From NCBI GenBank assembly GCA_015075275.1, contig JABTUU010000001.1, positions 930,001-994,000 of the forward strand: a stretch of 64,000 bases of DNA, written 5' to 3'. Positions 20,478 to 29,872 of this stretch are shown one piece after another. This DNA comes from Anaerolineales bacterium. GTDB taxonomy: Bacteria; Chloroflexota; Anaerolineae; Anaerolineales; Villigracilaceae. The translations under genes and the position numbers were made by a program. Positions within the stretch are counted from its first letter, which is position 1. The number at the start of each line of letters is the position of its first letter. The notes under the pieces were generated by a model. It saw only the letters and a program-made list of their open reading frames with translations. It had not been told where the DNA came from and did not search any database.

Positions 20478-23400
20478 GTTTCAATCCACGCTCCCAATGA
20501 AGGGAGCGACATTGGAGCATTATGAGGGGATTTTGTCTGCATTGTTTCAATCCACGCTCCCAATGAAGGGAGCGACTAGACACAGTATCCACACAGTCTA
20601 AGACATCACGTTTCAATCCACGCTCCCAATGAAGGGAGCGACGGATTATTTTTTTCATGAGGACTCCTTATGTAGTGTTTCAATCCACGCTCCCAATGAA
20701 GGGAGCGACGAGATAAGAGCGTATGTCCTCATTGAGTTGGCGAGTTTCAATCCACGCTCCCAATGAAGGGAGCGACCCGCACCTGGAGCATTTTCTACCC
20801 CTCCAGAGGTTTCAATCCACGCTCCCAATGAAGGGAGCGACTTTTTCGTTCAGGATGTACTTGACGACCCATCCCGTTTCAATCCACGCTCCCAATGAAG
20901 GGAGCGACAGGATCGCATCCACGGTTCTTCTGCGAATCAGATGTTTCAATCCACGCTCCCAATGAAGGGAGCGACCAGTGGAGTTGTGGCCGATACGCCC
21001 TGACTGGATGTTTCAATCCACGCTCCCAATGAAGGGAGCGACGATCGGAGTCTTTGTCACATGGGAGGACACGATTGTTTCAATCCACGCTCCCAATGAA
21101 GGGAGCGACGGTCCATTTTTGCGCCCATTCGGGGATCGCGCTGTTTCAATCCACGCTCCCAATGAAGGGAGCGACATTTTCAGTGAGCGAGGCGACGTAT
21201 GGGGAAACGTTTCAATCCACGCTCCCAATGAAGGGAGCGACCCGCAGAGAGACGCGGTAGTTTTTACGTGACGGAGTTTCAATCCACGCTCCCAATGAAG
21301 GGAGCGACCAACCAACCCGGCTCAGGATTGCATGTAGCCCGTTTCAATCCACGCTCCCAATGAAGGGAGCGACGCGGCGCTGTGTGCTTGCCTACATCAC
21401 AGGCAAGGTTTCAATCCACGCTCCCAATGAAGGGAGCGACCATCGGACTGCGCTTTATATCGGCTTTCAGATCGGTTTCAATCCACGCTCCCAATGAAGG
21501 GAGCGACCGATTAATCGGATACGCCCATCCCCTAGCCACTGTTCAATCACGCTCCCAATGAAGGGCGACCCTTCTAGGCGGATCTGACGGTCAGAGTCTT
21601 GGGGGTTTCAATCCACGCTCCCAATGAAGGGAGCGACTACGAATCTGGATAGTATCTATGACGCAGGGAGCGTTTCAATCCACGCTCCCAATGAAGGGAG
21701 CGACCATGGCTCGAATGGGCTGTTACTGGCGCAATACCGTTTAATCCACGCCCCAATGAAGGGCGACTTCCGTACTCGTGCCACGTCGCCTTGCGCGAGT
21801 TTCAATCCACGCTCCCAATGAAGGGAGCGACTCGTGACGCGGATAAGTTCGGCACGGTGTTCGCATGGTTTCAATCCACGCTCCCAATGAAGGGAGCGAC
21901 TTCAACATGCCCGCGATCACATCGCGCATGTCTGTTTCAATCCACGCTCCCAATGAAGGGAGCGACTAAGCCAGAGGCACTTGCACTTCGGTTCATGATG
22001 TTTCAATCCACGCTCCCAATGAAGGGAGCGACTCCGTCCCCGGACCCGTTCGGACGCTAAGAGATCGTTTCAATCCACGCTCCCAATGAAGGGAGCGACA
22101 TTTTGTCCATGTCAAAAAAAGGCGCTGTTGTGTATGTTTCAATCCACGCTCCCAATGAAGGGAGCGACGCGATTGGCAGTGTATCGGCTTGCCGTCACAG
22201 GAGTTTCAATCCACGCTCCCAATGAAGGGAGCGACCCGCTGGAATGGACGATTGACCACCGCCTCGCTGGTTTCAATCCACGCTCCCAATGAAGGGAGCG
22301 ACGCGCCACGTTCATCGCCTCGCAGGTCACGCGCTCGTTTCAATCCACGCTCCCAATGAAGGGAGCGACCGTAGCCTGTTTTTCCTTCTCGATTGTTTCT
22401 GTCTGTTTCAATCCACGCTCCCAATGAAGGGAGCGACCATTGGGCGCAACTAAGGCGCATTATGACGAATGTTTCAATCCACGCTCCCAATGAAGGGAGC
22501 GACACGCTTTTGTTTTTTCTTCCAGTCCATACCATCGTTTCAATCCACGCTCCCAATGAAGGGAGCGACTTATCGCGTTACACCGTCCTCGCCAGCGCCG
22601 CAGTTTCAATCCACGCTCCCAATGAAGGGAGCGACGTGAGAATTGCCGTTGATAGATATGTGTGTACGGTTTCAATCCACGCTCCCAATGAAGGGAGCGA
22701 CGCTTGCGCCAAATACGACTCGCCTGTGACCATCACGTTTCAATCCACGCTCCCAATGAAGGGAGCGACCGCGCGTTGAGTTGCCGCACCCAGCATCCGC
22801 TTGTTTCAATCCACGCTCCCAATGAAGGGAGCGACGCTACGGACGCATTTGAGAGAGCCTTTGAGATTGTTTCAATCCACGCTCCCAATGAAGGGAGCGA
22901 CGCCTCGTTGGACTTTCTCTCGTCAATCTTCTGTCGTTTCAATCCACGCTCCCAATGAAGGGAGCGACGCTGAGAATATTGATTCCACTGCCACTAGGCA
23001 GGTTTCAATCCACGCTCCCAATGAAGGGAGCGACGAAATGGAGCGTGGACTCCAGCAAACGCAAATGGTTTCAATCCACGCTCCCAATGAAGGGAGCGAC
23101 CAGGGAGAGACGCCGCCCGATTCGCCGCTGACCGGTTTCAATCCACGCTCCCAATGAAGGGAGCGACATTATCGGCGAATGGGGAGTGTACTACTGGCAC
23201 AGTTTCAATCCACGCTCCCAATGAAGGGAGCGACGCAACACAGGCGAGCGTAGATGCGCTGCGGCAGGTTTCAATCCACGCTCCCAATGAAGGGAGCGAC
23301 TGACCCTTGACAACAGTTGACAAGGGTGATATAAGTTTCAATCCACGCTCCCAATGAAGGGAGCGACGTACGAATTGGCGGCAAAGGGATTCGACGCCCT

Positions 23401-26400
23401 GTTTCAATCCACGCTCCCAATGAAGGGAGCGACCGCTCTTCCTCGCGCCGAATGAATACACAGCGCGTTTCAATCCACGCTCCCAATGAAGGGAGCGACC
23501 AAGGTGATCTATATGATTCGTGTAACGCGCAAAGTTTCAATCCACGCTCCCAATGAAGGGAGCGACTAAAATCGCAGACATAGATTGCGAAGGCGGCGAA
23601 CAGTTTCAATCCACGCTCCCAATGAAGGGAGCGACGTTAACAAACAGTGAAATGGCAAAGACCAGAAAGTTTCAATCCACGCTCCCAATGAAGGGAGCGA
23701 CGAGACCCTGCGTGTGACTTGTCGTTTCTGGATTCCCGTTTCAATCCACGCTCCCAATGAAGGGAGCGACCCCATATAATAAATTGCTCCCACGGTTCGA
23801 GGGAGTTTCAATCCACGCTCCCAATGAAGGGAGCGACGCAAAACCTTTGTCATTTAATCAGTTGACAGCCAGTTTCAATCCACGCTCCCAATGAAGGGAG
23901 CGACCGTTCTTGCGGGCCACTTCCAGCCATATAGTCCGTTTCAATCCACGCTCCCAATGAAGGGAGCGACTTGCTATTTGTCTTCTCCAGGCTCAGATTG
24001 TCTTTGTTTCAATCCACGCTCCCAATGAAGGGAGCGACATAATCACCGCCACTAGGTTACTGCCACTAGGTCGTTTCAATCCACGCTCCCAATGAAGGGA
24101 GCGACGCAGTCCGCATTATCGCCTCAAATTCAAAGCAGTTTCAATCCACGCTCCCAATGAAGGGAGCGACAATTCCGCGTCGGTCAATCTGTCAACTCCA
24201 CCTTGTTTCAATCCACGCTCCCAATGAAGGGAGCGACCCCATGGGATGCGGATGCCGAGTTCTATACATTGTTTCAATCCACGCTCCCAATGAAGGGAGC
24301 GACATCAATTGTGGGGTAAAAGTCATTTGCAACTCGCTCGTTTCAATCCACGCTCCCAATGAAGGGAGCGACCAAAATCGCCGCTGTCAAATGTGCCGAG
24401 CGAGGCGGGGTTTCAATCCACGCTCCCAATGAAGGGAGCGACGATGTAGATCGCCGCCGTGATTGCGGAGGCTTTGTTTCAATCCACGCTCCCAATGAAG
24501 GGAGCGACTCAAAGAGTCTGCTGTCCAAAATAAGCATAGTTGGTTTCAATCCACGCTCCCAATGAAGGGAGCGACAATGATGTCATTATTGACGCGGATA
24601 CTTCGGTTTCAATCCACGCTCCCAATGAAGGGAGCGACGCTAACGCCAGCCGTTAGGCGGCTGTCGCTCAATGTTTCAATCCACGCTCCCAATGAAGGGA
24701 GCGACGCGTAACCTGCATACCGTGTTTGCCGAGGTGGTTGTTTCAATCCACGCTCCCAATGAAGGGAGCGACGCAAGCCAGTTATTTGCTTTCGTTTCTG
24801 CTTCGAGTTTCAATCCACGCTCCCAATGAAGGGAGCGACGTGATATGTCTGCAAAATATGTCGTAATGGTTAGCGCTTTCAATCCACGCTCCCAATGAAG
24901 GAGCGACCCGATTTTTATTTTCATATCTTCTCAATTCTTGCGTTTCAATCCACGCTCCCAATGAAGGGAGCGACGCAGGTCAAACACTAGTTAGGCGGCT
25001 GTCTTGCCTGTTTCAATCCACGCTCCCAATGAAGGGAGCGACATCCATGCGTTACCCTACCGCACTAACCTTAAAGTTTCAATCCACGCTCCCAATGAAG
25101 GGAGCGACGCTATAAAGCCGATGGATTACCAGACGCATTTGCTGTTTCAATCCACGCTCCCAATGAAGGGAGCGACAATGGGTTAGGCAAGAAGTCGCCA
25201 AACACATCCGTTTCAATCCACGCTCCCAATGAAGGGAGCGACTACCTGCAACGGTCGCGTTTTCAAACAAAGTTACGTTTCAATCCACGCTCCCAATGAA
25301 GGGAGCGACAATCATTTGGTACTTGCGTGTAATTCGGTGCTTGTTTCAATCCACGCTCCCAATGAAGGGAGCGACTTGCAACTCGGCTCCGATGAGATAA
25401 CACATGTTTCAATCCACGCTCCCAATGAAGGGAGCGACGGTAGGCGAGAGAGCATACCAGCGCAATTCGGGTTTCAATCCACGCTCCCAATGAAGGGAGC
25501 GACCACAGCGTCCACCCGACGTGGGGGTACGGTGGCGTTTCAATCCACGCTCCCAATGAAGGGAGCGACTTGTCAAGCCGCCGACTAGACTCGCCCGTTC
25601 GACCCGTTTCAATCCACGCTCCCAATGAAGGGAGCGACGGGCAATTTCAGGCAAGACAGCCGCCTAACGGCTGTTTCAATCCACGCTCCCAATGAAGGGA
25701 GCGACGCAGTACAGGCATTCGCCAGATTGCGCCTTGATGTTTCAATCCACGCTCCCAATGAAGGGGCGACTATGAAAACAATTGGTATCTTTGCGCATCT
25801 TGTTTCAATCCACGCTCCCAATGAAGGGAGCGACCTCTTATCCGCGTGACTCTTGGCTATCACCGTGACGTTTCAATCCACGCTCCCAATGAAGGGAGCG
25901 ACGAGAAACCAACGAGTAAGCGGCGGCATGATCTAGTTTCAATCCACGCTCCCAATGAAGGGAGCGACATACGCATGTGGACGGTCCCGCGCGCGCCGAG
26001 TTGTTTCAATCCACGCTCCCAATGAAGGGAGCGACTCGATACTGAGTGAGATAGGCGTTTCAATCAACGCTCCCAATGAAGGGAGCGACATGCGGGATTA
26101 TGGTCAAAGCAATGTGGATGACGTTTCAATCCACGCTCCCAATGAAGGGAGCGACATCGCTCGGAGTTAGATAAAATATTCGAGAGAGGTTTCAATCCAC
26201 GCTCCCAATGAAGGGAGCGACTTCATCAACGCGGATTGCAAAAACCTGATTTACCGTTTCAATCCACGCTCCCAATGAAGGGAGCGACAGCAGACTCATG
26301 GATCGCGTCCATAATCCACTTTGTTTCAATCCACGCTCCCAATGAAGGGAGCGACTTTGCGGAGGCGATAAAAACCGGCTCCCCAAAGGCGTTTCAATCC

Positions 26401-27626
26401 ACGCTCCCAATGAAGGGAGCGACGCTCTTATCCGCGTGACTCTTGGCTATCACCGTGACGTTTCAATCCACGCTCCCAATGAAGGGAGCGACACCTGTAC
26501 GCAACGTTTAAGCCATATCAGGACGGTTTCAATCCACGCTCCCAATGAAGGGAGCGACCTTGTTTGGGGATAGCCGACTATCGAGCCAGGGGTTTCAATC
26601 CACGCTCCCAATGAAGGGAGCGACTTGAGTGCGGAGGCGGAGCGATCCGTCTCCGCATGTTTCAATCCACGCTCCCAATGAAGGGAGCGACCGTGGAAAC
26701 CGCGTACGTTACGCGCTTGCGCCAAGTTTCAATCCACGCTCCCAATGAAGGGAGCGACTTGGGAAGTTCAACGCACCACCGCCGCCATAAAAACGTTTCA
26801 ATCCACGCTCCCAATGAAGGGAGCGACGAGAGACGACGGCGAGAAAAAGCCAACATAACTGTTTCAATCCACGCTCCCAATGAAGGGAGCGACCCATCCT
26901 CAAATACTTCCCCTACCGCACAGGCGTTTCAATCCACGCTCCCAATGAAGGGAGCGACGAGTCTGAGCATGTAGTATCGAGCAATGGATGTCGTTTCAAT
27001 CCACGCTCCCAATGAAGGGAGCGACATATTCCGAGCATGTCCCACACGTTGACCACATCCGTTTCAATCCACGCTCCCAATGAAGGGAGCGACCGGCATC
27101 TTGCAAAGGAGTAACATGCCAAAAAAGTTTCAATCCACGCTCCCAATGAAGGGAGCGACTTGCAGAGCCTTTGCCTTAAATGTCATGCCCGTTTCAATCC
27201 ACGCTCCCAATGAAGGGAGCGACTTGCGAATGGGTTGAAAACGATCATCACGATAGAGTTTCAATCCACGCTCCCAATGAAGGGAGCGACCGGAAACTGC
27301 CGACATATTCGATGCCCGCCTTGTCGTTTCAATCCACGCTCCCAATGAAGGGAGCGACCAGTGGGCGGCTCTGGAGTCGCGCCGTTATCGGTGTTTCAAT
27401 CCACGCTCCCAATGAAGGGAGCGACTCAAAGAGATCGTCAATGTGCATGTTACAGGCGTTTCAATCCACGCTCCCAATGAAGGGAGCGACAAATCACGCC
27501 GCTATCGTCTGCTTCGATGAGGACGGCGTTTCAATCCACGCTCCCAATGAAGGGAGCGACGGCACATCTACGCCCTTGCCAGCCGAGGCAATCGTTTCAA
27601 TCCACGCTCCCAATGAAGGGAGCGAC
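20478..27626 (-). CRISPR. Type I-C CRISPR array, 108 repeats and 107 spacers
   Basis: The 33-bp repeat reads GTTTCAATCC...GGGAGCGAC on the plus strand. Its reverse complement starts GTCGCTCCC and ends GTGGATTGAAAC, the classic type I-C form with an internal GCTCCC/GGGAGC stem. The crRNA strand is therefore minus and the leader end is at the right, beside cas2. My hand count is 108 repeats. Spacers are mostly 31-37 nt (mean near 33.6), with two of 30 nt and one of 21 nt (26036-26056). Five repeats differ: 21541-21569 and 21739-21767 (29 nt), 24876-24907 and 25739-25770 (32 nt), and 26057-26089 (one substitution). The leader-distal terminal repeat (20478-20510) is intact. Apparent reading frames across the array are artefacts of the repeat. 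Confidence 0.98.
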
Positions 27627-27798
27627 CGCAATATCTGGGTAAAAAAATATCCTTACCGCCAGATATTGGTCTTACTTCTTCTATTCTACCTGCAAATCTT
27701 CTAAAAAATCATTTTTATAGCAATATTCACTTGTTAAAGTGCGAAATTTCCTGCGAACCTAAACGTCAAACGCTGTGAACTTGGCGTTCGCAACGACA
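27627..27798 (-). promoter_or_regulatory. CRISPR leader
   Basis: A 172-nt AT-rich stretch lies between the newest repeat and the cas2 stop codon. Directly beside the first repeat is an inverted repeat, AATATCTGG-GTAA at 27630-27642 with TTAC-CG-CCAGATATT at 27653-27667. It could be a docking site for adaptation proteins or a structure in the precursor RNA. TATAAA- and TAGAAT-like hexamers on the minus strand could drive crRNA transcription, but no clear -35 pairs with them. The cas2-proximal end holds half of a palindromic repeat (GCAACGACAT, 27789-27798). Confidence 0.75.
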
Positions 27799-28089
27799 TT
27801 ACGCGATAATCGTCCCCTCCAAATCTATGCTGGGTTTGGCGCCAACATGCTCAACGCGACTCTTCCAGTTATCACCGAGATAGTAGAAGCGAAGCGAATC
27901 CACTTCGGGATCAATGATCTTGAATAGTTTGCTTTGCAATTCTTTCAATTGAGCAGAATCAATCAGACATTCAAAAACAGAATTTTGCACGCGTTGACCG
28001 TAATCCTGACACTTCTTCGAGACTTTACGCAAGCGCGATTGACCCGCTTTCGTTTCGGTTTTAACATCGTAGGTGATTAAGACCATCAT
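27799..28089 (-). CDS. cas2: CRISPR-associated endonuclease Cas2 (type I-C)
   Basis: A 96-residue Cas2. It begins MMVLITYDVKTE with the ferredoxin-like beta strand and the metal-binding Asp of YDV. RLRKVSKKCQDYGQRVQNSVFE follows in pieces, as in I-C members. Cas2 bridges two Cas1 dimers in the spacer-integration complex. GGAG at 28097-28100 lies 7 nt before the first of two tandem ATGs. It is the last cas gene, directly before the leader. Its stop codon overlaps the end of a palindromic repeat (TAATGTCGTTGCGA). Confidence 0.97.
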   Translation of the reverse strand: MMVLITYDVKTETKAGQSRLRKVSKKCQDYGQRVQNSVFECLIDSAQLKELQSKLFKIIDPEVDSLRFYYLGDNWKSRVEHVGAKPSIDLEGTIIA

Positions 28090-28101
28090 AATTCAGCTCC
28101 T

Positions 28102-28186
28102 ATGTCGTTGCGAGGAGCGTTTTTGCGACGAAGCAATCTCCTCCTCGATTCGGGGATTGCTTCGGGCTTCGCCCTCGCAATGACAT
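28102..28186. repeat. Palindromic repeat in the cas1-cas2 gap
   Basis: A complete copy of about 85 bp: ATGTCGTTGCGAGG at the left, GAAGCAATCTCC and GGGGATTGCTTC arms inside, CTCGCAATGACAT at the right. The outer and inner arms are both inverted repeats. It fills the gap from 2 nt after the cas1 stop to the cas2 ribosome-binding site. Confidence 0.9.
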
Positions 28187-28188
28187 AC

Positions 28189-29232
28189 TTAACTCCAAAA
28201 GAATGGCGGGTAGGCGTCCAAATCGCCGCGCAGATAACGGGCTAACAGCATGGCTTGCACATGCGGAAGAAGCCCGAATGGAATCTTTTCTTTCAGATAG
28301 GGATGAATGATTTCCTCTTTCTTACGTTCCTGCCATGCCACCAACACCGCTTTGCGCGTGTCGTCATCCATCAACACGCCGCCGCTTTCTTTTTGCGTGA
28401 AGCCTTTGCCGCTGATCTGCTTGCGATTCACCAGCGAGAGCGCCAACCGATCTGCCAGCACAGGGCGCAGTTCCTCCATCAGGTCCAGCGCGAGCGACGG
28501 GCGCCCAGGTCGGTCGCGGTGCAGGAATCCGACATAGGGGTCAAGACCCACCGTCTCCAGGGCTGAGGCGGTTTCATTCGTCAAGAGCGTGTAAAGGAAA
28601 GAGAGTAGCGCGTTCATGTTATCCAAAGGCGGGCGGCGATTCCGCTCCTTGAAGAAAAAATCGTCGCGCTGATGCAAAATCAAATGATCAAACACGCCGA
28701 AATAAATCTTCGCCGCGCTTCCTTCAAAGCCCATCAGGTCGCCCGTTGATTTGCAAAGCGGGATCGCCTTGAGCGTCTCCTTCATAAAATTGGATGCGCC
28801 TGTCAACGCTTCCACGTCAATCAGCATGGCATGGTCGCGGATGGCGCGCTCGAGGACTTTGCGGCAGTTGGAGATTTTCCCCAACAAAAAAGATTGGGCG
28901 ATGGGAACGCTTCGCGCTTCTTCCTCCGACCATTCAAACTGCTTCTTCCTCAGCAGGACATTTCCCCTCACCCGACCCGTGATCCGCCCTTGAAAGCGTC
29001 CATTCGGCGTGAGAAAGGTCAGCCCGACATTTCGCTCGGCGCACGCGCCCATCAGCGCGGGGCTGGCGCCCAACCATGTGAAGCAGACGATATTTTCAAG
29101 GTTATGCAAAGGCAGGCGCGTGGATGCGCTCTTACCTTGCTCATCTTCTTTTTTGATGACGACGTTTTCGCCATCCAACGTGAGGAAGGCTTCGGGTGTG
29201 GTGACGTAAAGGACGTTTCCAAGATGTTTCAT
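28189..29232 (-). CDS. cas1: CRISPR-associated endonuclease/integrase Cas1 (type I-C)
   Basis: A 347-residue Cas1, the metal-dependent integrase that joins new spacers to the leader-end repeat. The N-terminal beta domain begins MKHLGNVLYVTT. The catalytic all-alpha domain shows the metal ligands: Glu in GFEGSAA near residue 167, His in FLHRDRPG near 234, and Asp/Glu in ALDLMEE near 247. Length is normal. The ATG lies 3 nt from the end of a palindromic repeat block, and no Shine-Dalgarno is visible upstream, unlike the other cas genes. The insertion may have replaced the native site. Confidence 0.97.
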   Translation of the reverse strand: MKHLGNVLYVTTPEAFLTLDGENVVIKKEDEQGKSASTRLPLHNLENIVCFTWLGASPALMGACAERNVGLTFLTPNGRFQGRITGRVRGNVLLRKKQFEWSEEEARSVPIAQSFLLGKISNCRKVLERAIRDHAMLIDVEALTGASNFMKETLKAIPLCKSTGDLMGFEGSAAKIYFGVFDHLILHQRDDFFFKERNRRPPLDNMNALLSFLYTLLTNETASALETVGLDPYVGFLHRDRPGRPSLALDLMEELRPVLADRLALSLVNRKQISGKGFTQKESGGVLMDDDTRKAVLVAWQERKKEEIIHPYLKEKIPFGLLPHVQAMLLARYLRGDLDAYPPFFWS

Positions 29233-29235
29233 TTT

Positions 29236-29402
29236 ATGTCATTGCGAGACGGCGTTCGTCCGTCGAAGCAATCTCCTGTTTATGGCATGTCGTTGCGAGC
29301 CGCCGCTCTTGTGCTTTGGCGGCGAAGCAATCTCCTGTTTTGTGAGAAGCGCCCATCGTCGGGAGATTGCTTCGACCTGCTTTGCAGGCCTCATAACGAC
29401 AT
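29236..29402. repeat. Composite palindromic repeat block, copy 1 (cas1 side of GIY-YIG gene)
   Basis: A partial unit (ATGTCATTGCGAG...GAAGCAATCTCCTGTT, 29236-29280) is followed by a complete unit (29288-29402). The complete unit has outer arms ATGTCGTTGCGAG / CATAACGACAT and inner arms GAAGCAATCTCC / GGAGATTGCTTC. The order and orientation of parts match copy 2 at 29719-29872, making the pair a direct repeat around the GIY-YIG gene. Confidence 0.9.
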
Positions 29403-29406
29403 ACTT

Positions 29407-29703
29407 TCATATTATTTCGTCATACAAATCGTTCCACTTCAGATTCAAGCTATTGATTAAGTCAATCTTCTTCTTCCGCGAGCCGCCTTTGATCTGCTTT
29501 TCTCGGGCAATTGTCGTGTTGACATCGTTACCAATTTCATAATAGACCAACTTGTGGACATTGTATTTTTTAGTAAACACGCCGCCAAGTCCGTTTTTAT
29601 GCTCATACACTCTACGCGCCAGGTTATTGGTCACGCCAGTATATAGAACAGTGTTGTGGGCATTAGTCATAATGTAAACGCAATACTGCTTTTCAGATGC
29701 CAT
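29407..29703 (-). CDS. GIY-YIG endonuclease-domain protein (UPF0213/YhbQ-like) inside the cas operon
   Basis: A 98-residue single-domain GIY-YIG protein. The N-terminal YCVYIMTN and LYTGVTNNLARR carry the GIY-like and YIG-like strands and the catalytic Arg. YEHK, AREKQIKGG and a Lys-rich C terminus follow, as in the short UPF0213 family. This family is catalytically nuclease-like but poorly characterised. It has its own ribosome site (GGAG about 6 nt before the ATG). It sits between cas4 and cas1, where no standard I-C gene belongs, and two direct copies of a palindromic repeat block flank it. It could be a mobile passenger or an accessory of adaptation; I favour the former. Confidence 0.9.
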   Translation of the reverse strand: MASEKQYCVYIMTNAHNTVLYTGVTNNLARRVYEHKNGLGGVFTKKYNVHKLVYYEIGNDVNTTIAREKQIKGGSRKKKIDLINSLNLKWNDLYDEII

Positions 29704-29718
29704 ATAACACTCCGTTTC

Positions 29719-29872
29719 ATGTCGTTGCGAGGAGGGCGTTCTTCCCGACGAAGCAATCTCCTGTTTATGACATGTCGCTGCGAGGCGCTCTTGGTCTTAG
29801 CCGAAGCAGTCTCCTGTTTTATGAGAAGAGTTCCATCGTCAGGAGATTGCTTCGCTTCGCTCGCAACGACAT
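29719..29872. repeat. Composite palindromic repeat block, copy 2 (cas4 side of GIY-YIG gene)
   Basis: A partial unit (29719-29764) and a complete palindromic unit (29772-29872) lie in the same order and orientation as copy 1. Shared internal text includes AAGCAATCTCCTGTTTATG and the AGAAG...CCATCGTC loop. The right end, GCAACGACAT, overlaps the cas4 stop codon by one base (TAATGTCGTTGC on the minus strand). Confidence 0.9.

Noticed and set aside
24639..25672. Declaring the GCCTAAC-sharing spacers to be integron attC targets
   Set aside because: A seven-base core is too short; without a database match this is only a hypothesis and is listed as such.
20478..27700. Dozens of open frames of 60-174 codons on both strands across the array (peptides like SIHAPNEGSD or SLHWERGLK)
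   Set aside because: They are translations of the 33-bp CRISPR repeat in different frames and carry no gene-like sequence.
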